DNA of 16,002 nucleotides, taken from the NCBI GenBank assembly GCA_934487205.1, contig CAKSRS010000055.1, forward strand, positions 1 to 16,002. Reading direction: 5' to 3'. Below, piece after piece: positions 1 to 6,895 of this stretch. Under the pieces are notes generated by a model that searched no databases, was not told the DNA's origin, and saw only the letters and a list, made by a program, of their open reading frames with translations. The stretch is from an uncultured Clostridia bacterium. Its GTDB lineage: Bacteria; Bacillota; Clostridia; UBA1381. Within the stretch, counting starts at the first letter, position 1; the number at the start of each line of letters is the position of its first letter. The translations under genes were made by a program, and so were the position numbers.

Positions 1-794
1 TGCTGAACCGACTGGGGATAGAATATTTTGAACCGCGCGGGATTGACGGCAAAAATATTTCGGAGCTTACGGACGGTGAAACGCAAGAACTTGCGGAAAA
101 GATGAAAAAGTACGGGATTTCGGTGTCGTCGATAGGCTCGCCTGTCGGAAAAATCAAACTGAGCGACGATTTCGGCGCGCATCTTGAAAAGTATAAGCAT
201 GTTGTAAAAACGGCGAAGGCTCTCGGCACGAAATATATCAGAGTTTTCAGTTTTTATCATGACGGCGGCGACTGGACAGCGGAGGAGCGCGATGAAGTAC
301 TGGCGCGGCTCAGAAAAATGATTGAGTATGCAAAAACCGAGGGCGTGATTCTTCTGCATGAAAACGAGAAGGGTATTTACGGCGACACGGCGGCGCGTTG
401 TGCGGATTTGATGAAAAATCTGTCGTGCGAAAATTTCCGCGCGGTGTTTGACCCAGCGAATTTTGTGCAGTGCGGCGAGGATACGGCTGCGGCGTACGAG
501 GTGATGAAGGACTATATCGAATACATGCATATAAAGGACGCGCGTGCGGCGGACGGCATGGTTGTTCCGTCGGGCATGGGCGACGGCAATGTGCGCGAAA
601 TTCTCGGAAAGCTTTTTGCGCGCGGCTACAACGGATTTTTAAGCTTAGAGCCGCATCTGGGAAACTTTGCGGGGCTTGCGGATTTGGAAAAAGGCGATAT
701 AATGAAGGATTTTCCCGAAGGCGGCGAAGGAACATTTACGGCGGCATACAATGCGCTGATTGAAATTTTGAAAGAGATAGAGAAAGAGGGATAA
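1..794 (+). CDS. Sugar phosphate isomerase/epimerase (xylose isomerase-like TIM barrel), 5'-truncated
   Basis: The reading frame is open from base 3 to the TAA at 792-794, so the gene starts upstream of the window; the Met at 102 is most likely internal because the preceding 33 codons (LNRLGIEYFEPRG...) read as family sequence. The family uses a divalent metal to isomerise, epimerise or eliminate on keto sugars. Counting from the Met at 102, likely metal ligands are E87 in HENEKGIYGD, D117 in FDPAN, H143 in HIKD and E183 in SLEPHL, at the ends of successive beta strands as expected. It is followed after two bases by a Gfo/Idh/MocA oxidoreductase gene, and the same pairing recurs in the next two genes, so it probably acts on that enzyme's product. 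The exact substrate cannot be read from sequence. Family assignment is firm; function is open. Confidence 0.9.
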   Translation, partial: LNRLGIEYFEPRGIDGKNISELTDGETQELAEKMKKYGISVSSIGSPVGKIKLSDDFGAHLEKYKHVVKTAKALGTKYIRVFSFYHDGGDWTAEERDEVLARLRKMIEYAKTEGVILLHENEKGIYGDTAARCADLMKNLSCENFRAVFDPANFVQCGEDTAAAYEVMKDYIEYMHIKDARAADGMVVPSGMGDGNVREILGKLFARGYNGFLSLEPHLGNFAGLADLEKGDIMKDFPEGGEGTFTAAYNALIEILKEIEKEG

Positions 795-796
795 AA

Positions 797-1942
797 ATGA
801 AACTGAAAATCGGAATTATAGGATTCGGAAACATGGGCAGCGGCCACGCGAGAAATCTGACGGCGGGCAGCATTCCGGAGGCGGAGCTCACGGCGATATG
901 CGATATTGACGCGGAGCGCCGTGCGGCGGCAAGGGAAAAATACCCGAAAATACCGGCGTTTGAAAATGCCGGGGATTTGTATAAGAGCGGACTTTGCGAT
1001 GCGGTGCTGATTGCCGTGCCGCACTATGACCATTCTCCGCTTGCGATAGCGGCGTTTGCGCACGGACTGCATGTCATGACGGAAAAACCGGCGGGGGTTT
1101 ATACAAAGCAGGTTATTGATATGAATAACGCCGCCGCAAAATCGGGCAAAGTGTTCGGAATAATGTATAATCAGCGCACAAATCCCGTGTATATAAAATT
1201 GCGCGATATGGTCAAGAGCGGCGAGTTGGGGCATATAAAGCGGATAACATGGATAATCACCGACTGGTACCGTCCGCAGGCGTATCATGACAGCAGCACG
1301 TGGCGTTCGACGTGGAGCGGCGAAGGCGGCGGTACGCTGATAAATCAGAATCCGCATCAGCTGGACTTGTGGCAGTGGATATTTGGTATGCCGGACAGAG
1401 TTTATGCGCGTGCGTCCTTCGGCAAGTATTACGATATTGAGGTAGAGGATGACGTAATGGCGTACTTTGAATATGACGGCGGCACAACGGGCGAATACAT
1501 AACCTCGACGGGCGAGGCGCCGGGTACAAACCGACTGGAAATTGCCTGCGATATGGGCAAGGTTGTAGTGGAAAACAACAAAATTACATTCATAAAAAAT
1601 GCCGTTTCGGAGCGTGAATTTAATAAGACGAATAAAAATCCGTTCGGCTGTCCGGAAAACAGCCTTTGCGAAATCGAAACGGATACTTCGGGCGGAGAGC
1701 AGCACGTGGGCGTGCTGAAAGCATTTGCGGCGGCTGTGCTGCACGGCGGCGAGCTTACGGCGCGCGGCGAAGAAGGCATTAACGGACTCACGATCTCCAA
1801 TTCGATACATTTAAGCGCGTGGACGGGGGAAATCATAGATGTTAAAAACTTCCCGCACGAGCGGTTTTATGAGCTTTTGCAAGAGCATGTAAAGGCGTCG
1901 AAACCAAAGAAGAACGTTAAAAAAGTTGTTTCGGAGATATAA
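797..1942 (+). CDS. Gfo/Idh/MocA family NAD(P)-dependent oxidoreductase
   Basis: A 381-residue cytosolic dehydrogenase. The N-terminal Rossmann fold shows the dinucleotide motif GFGNMG (residues 9-14) and the family EKP signature at 96-98, where K97 is the expected catalytic lysine. The C-terminal alpha/beta domain carries GGGTLINQNPHQLDLW (177-192), with H187 and D190 in the place of the family's GxxH..D catalytic motif. Such enzymes oxidise or reduce a sugar hydroxyl/keto group, often at C3 or C1. The ATG at 797 lies 6 bases after GAGGG (785-790) and 2 bases after the preceding stop, so the genes are co-translated. The neighbouring TIM-barrel enzymes and uxuA/uxuB suggest a sugar-acid or glycoside substrate. 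Myo-inositol dehydrogenase is a possible alternative, but no other iol genes are present. Specificity is unknown. Confidence 0.93.
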   Translation: MKLKIGIIGFGNMGSGHARNLTAGSIPEAELTAICDIDAERRAAAREKYPKIPAFENAGDLYKSGLCDAVLIAVPHYDHSPLAIAAFAHGLHVMTEKPAGVYTKQVIDMNNAAAKSGKVFGIMYNQRTNPVYIKLRDMVKSGELGHIKRITWIITDWYRPQAYHDSSTWRSTWSGEGGGTLINQNPHQLDLWQWIFGMPDRVYARASFGKYYDIEVEDDVMAYFEYDGGTTGEYITSTGEAPGTNRLEIACDMGKVVVENNKITFIKNAVSEREFNKTNKNPFGCPENSLCEIETDTSGGEQHVGVLKAFAAAVLHGGELTARGEEGINGLTISNSIHLSAWTGEIIDVKNFPHERFYELLQEHVKASKPKKNVKKVVSEI

Positions 1943-1962
1943 TTCGGAAGGGACGGAAAGTT

Positions 1963-2733
1963 ATGGATAACAGAATAGCGGCGCAATATTACACGATACG
2001 CGACTATGTAAAGACCGAGGCGGAGTTTGGCGCGTCATGCAAAAAAGTGGTGGACATGGGGTACAAAACGGTGCAGATTTCGTGCGTACCGCTTGCGGCA
2101 AAACCGATGAAGGAAATTTTGGATAAATACGGATTGGAATGTGTCTGCACGCACAGAAGTTTTGATGATTTCAAAAAGGATATTGATGAAGTTATTGATT
2201 ATAACAAGACGTTGGGCTGCGATATATGCGGGATAGGCATGATGCCGGCGGAGTGTCTGCATGACGGTGAAAAAATAACGGAATTTATCGCGGCGGCGAA
2301 TAAAATCTGTGAAAAACTTAAAGCGGCGGGCATGTATTTCGGATATCATAACCATAATTGGGAGATGGAAACGCATGACGGTAAGCTGACGATTGAGCGG
2401 CTTATAGAGGAGACAAATCCCGAGGTGTTCAATTTTATTGCCGATGTGTACTGGATAAAAGTCGGCGGATATGAGCCTTCCGAAATACTGAAAAAGATGG
2501 GAAAGCGCGCAATGGCGGTGCATTTCAAGGATTTCGGGTGCGATGAAAAGGGCGAGCCGGAAATGCGTGAAATCGGCAGAGGAAATCTTGACTGGGACGA
2601 CATCATCGGTACGTGCCGCGAAATCGGCACGCGCTTTGCGATAGTTGAGCAGGACACGAACTGGATTGACGGCGACGCGTTTAAGGCGCTTGATGTAAGC
2701 TATAAGTATCTTGCGGGAAAGGGATTTATCTGA
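1963..2733 (+). CDS. Sugar phosphate isomerase/epimerase (xylose isomerase-like TIM barrel)
   Basis: A complete 256-residue member of the AP-endonuclease-2/xylose-isomerase-like superfamily, a normal length for the group. Visible hallmarks are YHNHNWEM (129-135, probable metal ligand E134), DVYWIKVGG (D161), HFKD (H187) and IVEQD (E229), which together make the usual E-D-H-E metal site. The start is preceded by a purine-rich GGAAGGGACGGAAAG stretch (1946-1960). The stop overlaps the next ATG by one base (TGATG at 2731-2735), implying translational coupling with the second Gfo/Idh/MocA gene. It is not closely similar by eye to the first isomerase in the operon apart from the shared metal site, so the two pairs probably act at different steps or on different epimers. 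Substrate unknown; an IolE/IolI-like or 3-keto-sugar-processing role is conceivable. Confidence 0.92.
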   Translation: MDNRIAAQYYTIRDYVKTEAEFGASCKKVVDMGYKTVQISCVPLAAKPMKEILDKYGLECVCTHRSFDDFKKDIDEVIDYNKTLGCDICGIGMMPAECLHDGEKITEFIAAANKICEKLKAAGMYFGYHNHNWEMETHDGKLTIERLIEETNPEVFNFIADVYWIKVGGYEPSEILKKMGKRAMAVHFKDFGCDEKGEPEMREIGRGNLDWDDIIGTCREIGTRFAIVEQDTNWIDGDAFKALDVSYKYLAGKGFI

Positions 2734-3695
2734 TGAAAAACGTATGCATAGTCGGGTGCGGCGCGATAAGCGGCGTACATGCGGCGGCTGTGGAAAGAGC
2801 GGAAAACGCACGGCTTTATGCGGTTTGCGACATTAATGCGGCGCAAACGGAAAAGTACGGCGTACTGCACTATACCGATTACGACGCCGTACTTGCGGAT
2901 AAAAATATTGACAGCGTGCATATCTGTACGCCGCACTATCTTCATTATGAAATGATAAAGAAGGCGCTTGCGGCGAAAAAGAGCGTCGTGTGCGAAAAAC
3001 CGGCAGTCATGACGCGCGCCGAGCTTGACGCGCTGTTGTCGTCGGACGGTGCGGACGGTGTGTGCTGTGTTCTGCAGAACAGGCTGAACCCGTGCGCCCG
3101 CAAGCTGAATGAGATGATAAAAAGCGGTGCTGCGGGCGCAGTTAAGTGCGCAAAGGGCATAATGACATGGTATCGCGGCGCGGACTATTACGCGTCGGGC
3201 GGCTGGCGCGGATACTATGCGACGGAAGGCGGCGGAGTGCTGATAAATCAGGCGGTGCATACGCTGGATTTGCTGTGCCTGTTAACGGGTGGCGCAGAGA
3301 GCGTGCAGGCAAATTCGGCGCGCTGGCTCAAGGCGTCGGTAGAAACAGAGGAAACCGTGATGGCGCAGCTGAATTTACGCTGCGGCGGAAGGGGAATATT
3401 TTTCGCTACGACGTGCTACGGCGAAAATCCGCTGCCGGAAATTGAAATCTGCTGTGAAAATATGACGTTTAGCTACCGCGGCGGAAAACTGTACAAAGAC
3501 GGCGAAATAATCGCGGAGGATATTTACATGACGGGCGAAAAGGCGTACTGGGGCGCGATGCACGATAAGCTTATCTCGGATTTTTACGATAAGGGAAAAT
3601 ATATCGGGATAAAGGATTGCGCGGATACGCTCAGGACCATGTTTGCGATATACGAAAGCGCAAAATCGGAAGGCACCGAGATTTCGGTGCGATAA
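2733..3695 (+). CDS. Gfo/Idh/MocA family NAD(P)-dependent oxidoreductase
   Basis: A 320-residue dehydrogenase, shorter than the 381-residue paralogue upstream. The Rossmann motif is GCGAIS (8-13), which lacks the last glycine of GxGxxG but is a tolerated variant. The EKP signature is at 88-90 (catalytic K89). The motif GGGVLINQAVHTLDLL (166-181, H176, D179) parallels the same segment of the first oxidoreductase, and both proteins also share a TWYR/DWYR region just before it, so the two are clearly related in fold and perhaps in substrate class. The C-terminal domain is trimmed relative to the paralogue. Its ATG overlaps the stop of the preceding isomerase gene. It probably performs the second oxidation or the reverse reduction in a keto-sugar pathway with its partner; this is inference from pairing only. 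Confidence 0.92.
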   Translation: MKNVCIVGCGAISGVHAAAVERAENARLYAVCDINAAQTEKYGVLHYTDYDAVLADKNIDSVHICTPHYLHYEMIKKALAAKKSVVCEKPAVMTRAELDALLSSDGADGVCCVLQNRLNPCARKLNEMIKSGAAGAVKCAKGIMTWYRGADYYASGGWRGYYATEGGGVLINQAVHTLDLLCLLTGGAESVQANSARWLKASVETEETVMAQLNLRCGGRGIFFATTCYGENPLPEIEICCENMTFSYRGGKLYKDGEIIAEDIYMTGEKAYWGAMHDKLISDFYDKGKYIGIKDCADTLRTMFAIYESAKSEGTEISVR

Positions 3696-3710
3696 AAGGG
3701 AGGCAATTAT

Positions 3711-4757
3711 ATGAAAATGACATTTCGCTGGTACGGGGAGGACGACCCCGTAACGCTTGAAATGATAAGGCAAATTCCGGGAGTAACCGGGATAGTAACG
3801 GCGATTTATGACATACCCGTCGGCGAGGTATGGGGCGCGGACAGGATAGCGAAATTGAAAAACACGGTAGAATCCGCGGGAATGGAGCTGTCGGTTATTG
3901 AGAGCGTGCCGGTGCACGAGGATATAAAAATGGGCTGCGGCGACCGCGACCGATATATTGAAAATTACTGCCGAACGCTGGAAAACCTTGCCGCGGCGGG
4001 GGTTGACTGCGTATGCTATAATTTCATGCCGGTTTTTGATTGGACGCGTTCCGACTTGGCGCACAAAAATGCGGACGGGTCAAATTCGCTGAGTTATGAC
4101 AATGCGACGGTGCTGAAAATGAACCCTCTCTCGGGCGAATTGTCGCTGCCGGGTTGGGATTCGAGCTATACAAAGTCGGAGATAAAGGGACTTTTGGAGC
4201 GTTACAGCCATATCAGCGAGGAGGATTTGTGGGCGAATTTGAAATATTTTCTTGACCGCGTGATAAAAACGGCGGAGGAAGTGAAAATAAAAATGGCGAT
4301 ACACCCGGACGACCCGCCGTGGGGAATATTCGGTCTGCCGCGGATAATCACATGTAAAAAGAATTTGGAGCGGTTTTTGAAATTGTACGACAGCCCGTAT
4401 AACGGACTTACGCTGTGCAGCGGTTCGCTCGGTGCAAATCCGGAGAATGATATTGTTGATATGATTCACAGTTTTTGCGGCAGAATACATTTTGCGCATA
4501 TACGCAATATAAAAATCACGGGTGACAGATGTTTCGAGGAGACGGGGCATAAAACGGACAGCGGTTCGCTCGACATTTTCGGGATAGTCAAGGCGTATAC
4601 CGATGAAGGATTTGACGGATATGTGCGCCCCGACCACGGCAGAATGATATGGGGCGAAACGGGTCGTCCGGGATACGGACTTTATGACCGCGCACTCGGA
4701 GCGGCGTATTTAAACGGACTTTTTGAAGCATGCGAAAAAACGGAGGAAAGAAAATGA
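3711..4757 (+). CDS. uxuA: D-mannonate dehydratase
   Basis: A 348-residue enzyme that dehydrates D-mannonate to 2-keto-3-deoxy-D-gluconate in the cytosol, a step of hexuronate catabolism. The length fits the short Gram-positive form rather than the roughly 394-residue enterobacterial form. Recognisable family segments are FRWYGEDDPVTL (5-16), HPDDPPWGIFGLPRI (H198), LCSGSLGANPEND (C236), HFAHIRN (H260, H263) and RPDHGR (D308, H309); the His/Cys set is the expected metal-binding centre. The start has an excellent GGAGG (3699-3703) seven bases upstream. It overlaps the SDR oxidoreductase gene by four bases (ATGA), the classical arrangement for consecutive pathway enzymes. All key segments are intact. 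Identification is strong; it anchors the whole operon as uronate-directed. Confidence 0.96.
   Translation: MKMTFRWYGEDDPVTLEMIRQIPGVTGIVTAIYDIPVGEVWGADRIAKLKNTVESAGMELSVIESVPVHEDIKMGCGDRDRYIENYCRTLENLAAAGVDCVCYNFMPVFDWTRSDLAHKNADGSNSLSYDNATVLKMNPLSGELSLPGWDSSYTKSEIKGLLERYSHISEEDLWANLKYFLDRVIKTAEEVKIKMAIHPDDPPWGIFGLPRIITCKKNLERFLKLYDSPYNGLTLCSGSLGANPENDIVDMIHSFCGRIHFAHIRNIKITGDRCFEETGHKTDSGSLDIFGIVKAYTDEGFDGYVRPDHGRMIWGETGRPGYGLYDRALGAAYLNGLFEACEKTEERK
4742..4746 (+). promoter_or_regulatory. Ribosome binding site that fixes the uxuB-like start
   Basis: GGAGG seven bases before the ATG at 4754. It rules out the in-frame upstream ATG at 4730, which has no such site and would add eight charged residues ahead of the conserved N-terminus. 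Confidence 0.85.
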
Positions 4758-5605
4758 AGATACCGTTTGAAATAGATTTAACGGGAAAAACAGCGGTTGT
4801 AACGGGCGGCGGCGGAGTGCTGTGCCGCTGCTTTGCAAAAGCGATTGCCGCGTGCGGCGCAAAGGTTGCGGTGCTGGATTTAAACAAGGACGCGGCGGAC
4901 ACGGTTGCGGCGGAAATCGGCGCAGACGGCGGCACGGCGGTGGGCGTCGGCGCGAATGTGCTTGATAAAGCAAGCCTTGAATCGGCGAAAAAGACGGTAA
5001 ATAACCTGTTCGGCAAGGTGGATATATTAATTAACGGAGCGGGCGGAAATAATCCGAAAGGTACGACGACAAAGGATTATTATGACCCTGCCGACGAAAC
5101 GGCGGAAGGCATAAAAACCTTTTTTGACCTCGACCCGGCGGGGGTTGAGTTTGTGTTTAACCTGAACTTTTTGGGTACGCTTTTACCGACGCAGGTGTTC
5201 GCGCATGACTTAATAGAGCAAAAGGACGCATGTATAATCAATATATCGTCGATGAATGCGTTTACGCCGCTCACGCGGATACCGGCATACAGCGGCGCAA
5301 AGGCGGCGGTATCAAACTTTACGCAATGGCTTGCGGTACATTTTTCTAAGTCGGACATACGTGTAAACGCGATTGCGCCGGGATTTTTCCTCACGCAGCA
5401 AAACCGCGGACTTCTGCTTGATGAAAATGGAGAATACACAGCGCGGTCGAAAAAGATTTTGTCGCAGACGCCTATGGACAGGTTTGGTGAACCGGAGGAG
5501 CTTTTGGGCACCTTGCTCATGTTATTGTCGCATGATGCATCAAGCTTTATTAACGGCGTTATCATACCGATAGATGGGGGATTCTCCGCATACAGCGGCG
5601 TGTGA
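4754..5605 (+). CDS. uxuB: SDR-family D-mannonate oxidoreductase (fructuronate reductase)
   Basis: A 283-residue short-chain dehydrogenase that most likely interconverts D-fructuronate and D-mannonate with NAD(P)H, feeding the mannonate dehydratase encoded just upstream. This is the Gram-positive (Bacillus YjmF-like) non-orthologous counterpart of the long-chain enterobacterial UxuB. Visible SDR features are the glycine-rich TGGGGVL (17-23), NGAGG (94-98) in place of NNAG, the catalytic S165/S166 in ISSMN, and Y179xxxK183 in YSGAK, then VRVNAIAPGF (203-211). The C-terminus IPIDGGFSAYSGV is the usual end for this subgroup, so the protein is complete. The TGA (5603-5605) lies inside the terminal inverted repeat of the adjoining repeat element. 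'uxuB' is used functionally; another sugar-acid dehydrogenase is possible but less likely given the ATGA overlap with uxuA. Confidence 0.9.
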   Translation: MKIPFEIDLTGKTAVVTGGGGVLCRCFAKAIAACGAKVAVLDLNKDAADTVAAEIGADGGTAVGVGANVLDKASLESAKKTVNNLFGKVDILINGAGGNNPKGTTTKDYYDPADETAEGIKTFFDLDPAGVEFVFNLNFLGTLLPTQVFAHDLIEQKDACIINISSMNAFTPLTRIPAYSGAKAAVSNFTQWLAVHFSKSDIRVNAIAPGFFLTQQNRGLLLDENGEYTARSKKILSQTPMDRFGEPEELLGTLLMLLSHDASSFINGVIIPIDGGFSAYSGV

Positions 5606-5721
5606 GACAGTGAAAAAATGCACATACGAAACGATTCGAACCACTCGGCGTACCATAGTACGCCTTCGGGTACCCTGACGGTTCGAATAGTCCCGTCTGC
5701 ACAATTTTTTCGCAGTCTCAC
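5602..5721 (+). repeat. 120-nt near-palindromic element (first unit of array A)
   Basis: The ends are inverted copies: GTGAGAC (5602-5608) and GTCTCAC (5715-5721), continued by GTGAAAAAAT against ATTTTTTCGC. Further in, ATTCGAACC (5634-5642) pairs with GGTTCGAAT (5680-5688), and the tip is a perfect 7-bp hairpin GGCGTAC-CATA-GTACGCC (5647-5664). The whole unit could therefore fold as one long imperfect stem with internal loops. The left terminal repeat contains the TGA stop codon of the upstream gene. No transposase or target-site duplication was found. Confidence 0.82.
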
Positions 5722-5959
5722 AAGAAAATGCGGTGAAAAAATGCGGAGATGCGAGATGATGCAAACCATACGTCGCACCGCAGAACGCCTACGGGTACCC
5801 TGACGGTTCGAAATGTCCCGTCTGCACAATTTTTTCGCAGTCTCACAAGAAAATGCGGTGAAAAATGCAGACGCGAAATGATGCAAACCACACGTCGCAC
5901 AATAGAGTGCATTTGGGTAGTGCTGATGGTTCGAATGATTTCATTTTCGCAATCTTATA
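5602..5959 (+). repeat. Intergenic tandem repeat array A (three units, 125-bp period between the first two)
   Basis: This stretch has no credible gene. Landmark GTCTCAC recurs at 5715 and 5840 (period exactly 125) and as a decayed form near 5951. The stretch from about 5667 to 5740 is almost identical to 5792-5865, including CGGGTACCCTGACGGTTCGA. A third, diverged unit runs from about 5857 to 5959 (GGTGAAAAATGC, AACCACACGTCGCAC, GGTTCGAAT). The period is not a multiple of three, so reading frames shift between units, arguing against coding. Unit 1 is strongly self-complementary (separate entry). The array lies between the uxuB-like stop codon and a strong terminator. It may act as a 3'-UTR hairpin set or represent a decayed mobile repeat family. 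Confidence 0.88.
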
Positions 5960-5999
5960 GAAACAACAAAGCCGCTCAAGAGAGTGGCTTTGTTGTTTC
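5960..5999. terminator. Strong bidirectional hairpin terminator between convergent genes
   Basis: GAAACAACAAAGCCGCTC (5960-5977) pairs with GAGTGGCTTTGTTGTTTC (5982-5999) over 18 positions with a single G-T wobble and the four-base loop AAGA. The 3' arm is U-rich when read from the + strand, which helps release, followed by TTCAAATAATATTTTTC. It sits one base beyond the HAD gene's stop codon (- strand) and downstream of array A, so it can separate both transcription units. Confidence 0.88.
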
Positions 6000-6000
6000 T

Positions 6001-6672
6001 TCAAATAATATTTTTCAATTCCGAAAGTGCGGTTACGGTAAAATTACCGGCGGAATCGCCCGAGTCAAATCGGTCGAACCAGCAGGAATCCATGCCGGCA
6101 TTTTCGGCGGCTTTAATATCCGCCTCGCGGCTGTCGCCCACCATAAGTGATTCTTCGGCGGAAAAACCGCAGCGTGCAAGTGCGGTTTTCATAAATTCCC
6201 CGCCCGGTTTTTCGCAGCCCAAATCGTCCGATACAAAAATATCGGAAAAATAATCATACAATCCCGCCTTTTTAAGGCGGCTTGTCTGCATAACCAAAAA
6301 TCCGTTTGACGCGGTAAAGAGTTTATATCCCTTATCATAAGCATAGCGGACGATATCTGCCGCGTCGTCGGCAAGAACGGCGCAGCCGCGCATTTTCACC
6401 AAAAATATATCGCGGAAGAACTCCGCGCGCTCGGGTATACCCATAACTTCGGCGGTTTTTTCAGCGCGCAGGTCCATAACCTCGTGTATTTTCAAAATTC
6501 CCGCCTTCTGCATATCCCAGAATTTTTTATCCGCGTCCATAAATCCGCGGAAATATTCTTCTTTAAATGCAATGCCCATATCGGTGCAAACTTCATTAAG
6601 CGCAATATGCGCGGATTTTTCATATTCCAAAATAGTGTCGTCAATGTCAAAGAAAATTGCCTTGTATTTCAT
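6001..6672 (-). CDS. HAD-superfamily phosphatase, YjjG/YfnB-like
   Basis: A 223-residue cytosolic haloacid dehalogenase-type hydrolase with an alpha-helical cap inserted after motif I. Motif I is FFDIDDT (nucleophile D9, acid/base D11), motif II is S122 in TASNG, motif III is K155 in GCEKPG, and motif IV is VGDSREAD (D180, D185). The DIDDTILEYEKSA start and the ASNG form resemble the YjjG/YfnB group, which includes pyrimidine 5'-nucleotidases and phosphosugar or nucleotide house-cleaning phosphatases. The start codon (6670-6672) has GGAGG four bases upstream and a near-consensus promoter. It is monocistronic, convergent with the uxu operon and divergent from the two-component system, so context does not narrow its substrate. 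Fold and catalysis are certain, substrate is not. Confidence 0.9.
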   Translation of the reverse strand: MKYKAIFFDIDDTILEYEKSAHIALNEVCTDMGIAFKEEYFRGFMDADKKFWDMQKAGILKIHEVMDLRAEKTAEVMGIPERAEFFRDIFLVKMRGCAVLADDAADIVRYAYDKGYKLFTASNGFLVMQTSRLKKAGLYDYFSDIFVSDDLGCEKPGGEFMKTALARCGFSAEESLMVGDSREADIKAAENAGMDSCWFDRFDSGDSAGNFTVTALSELKNII

Positions 6673-6701
6673 AATTCCTCCGAATAAATGTGTATAATGA
6701 C

Positions 6702-6730
6702 ATTATATCATATTTTGTGCGGCAAATCAA
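6702..6730 (-). promoter_or_regulatory. Sigma-A-type promoter of the HAD phosphatase gene
   Basis: Read on the - strand, TTGATT (6725-6730) and TATAAT (6702-6707) are separated by exactly 17 bases, and the -10 has the extended TGA before it. Transcription should start about 7 bases downstream, near 6695, giving a short leader with GGAGG before the ATG at 6672. Confidence 0.75.
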
Positions 6731-6783
6731 GGGGGCGGATGCCGTGCAAAATACCCAAATTGCGGCGGTATAAATCGATATAG

Positions 6784-6800
6784 TTAAATAAATGTTAATA
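6784..6800 (+). promoter_or_regulatory. Candidate OmpR/PhoP-type operator (direct repeat, 11-bp spacing)
   Basis: TTAAAT (6784-6789) and TTAATA (6795-6800) form a direct repeat offset by 11 bases, one helical turn. That geometry resembles PhoP boxes and sites of other OmpR-family regulators. It lies about 100 bases upstream of an OmpR-family regulator gene, so autoregulation is plausible. The region is AT-rich, so chance is a real alternative. Confidence 0.35.
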
Positions 6801-6857
6801 TTTTTGGGATATAATGTAAAAAAATTATATAATGGACTTTATTATTTAAAGAAAATA

Positions 6858-6866
6858 TGATATACT
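6858..6866 (+). promoter_or_regulatory. Candidate extended -10 promoter for the OmpR-type two-component operon
   Basis: TGATATACT combines a TG extension with the -10 hexamer TATACT (6861-6866), about 30 bases before the start codon and followed by AGAGGGGG. There is no good -35. Two other TATAAT hexamers (6810-6815 and 6828-6833) also lack a convincing -35, so the true start site is uncertain. Confidence 0.45.
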
Positions 6867-6895
6867 AATTAGTAATAATAGATAAGAGGGGGCAA

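Noticed and set aside
626..1810. Long - strand open frame of 394 codons opposite the first oxidoreductase gene
   Set aside because: It is arginine/histidine-rich antisense shadow translation without recognisable domains and lies opposite two well-supported + strand genes; another long antisense frame (2035-2811) is rejected for the same reason.
4730..4753. Upstream in-frame start for the uxuB-like gene
   Set aside because: No ribosome binding site there, while GGAGG is perfectly placed for the ATG at 4754, which also gives an ATGA overlap with uxuA.
5634..5688. tRNA or tRNA fragment suggested by GGTTCGAAT (T-arm-like) in array A
   Set aside because: No acceptor stem, D arm or anticodon arm can be built around it; the motif is explained by the ATTCGAACC/GGTTCGAAT inverted repeat of the element.
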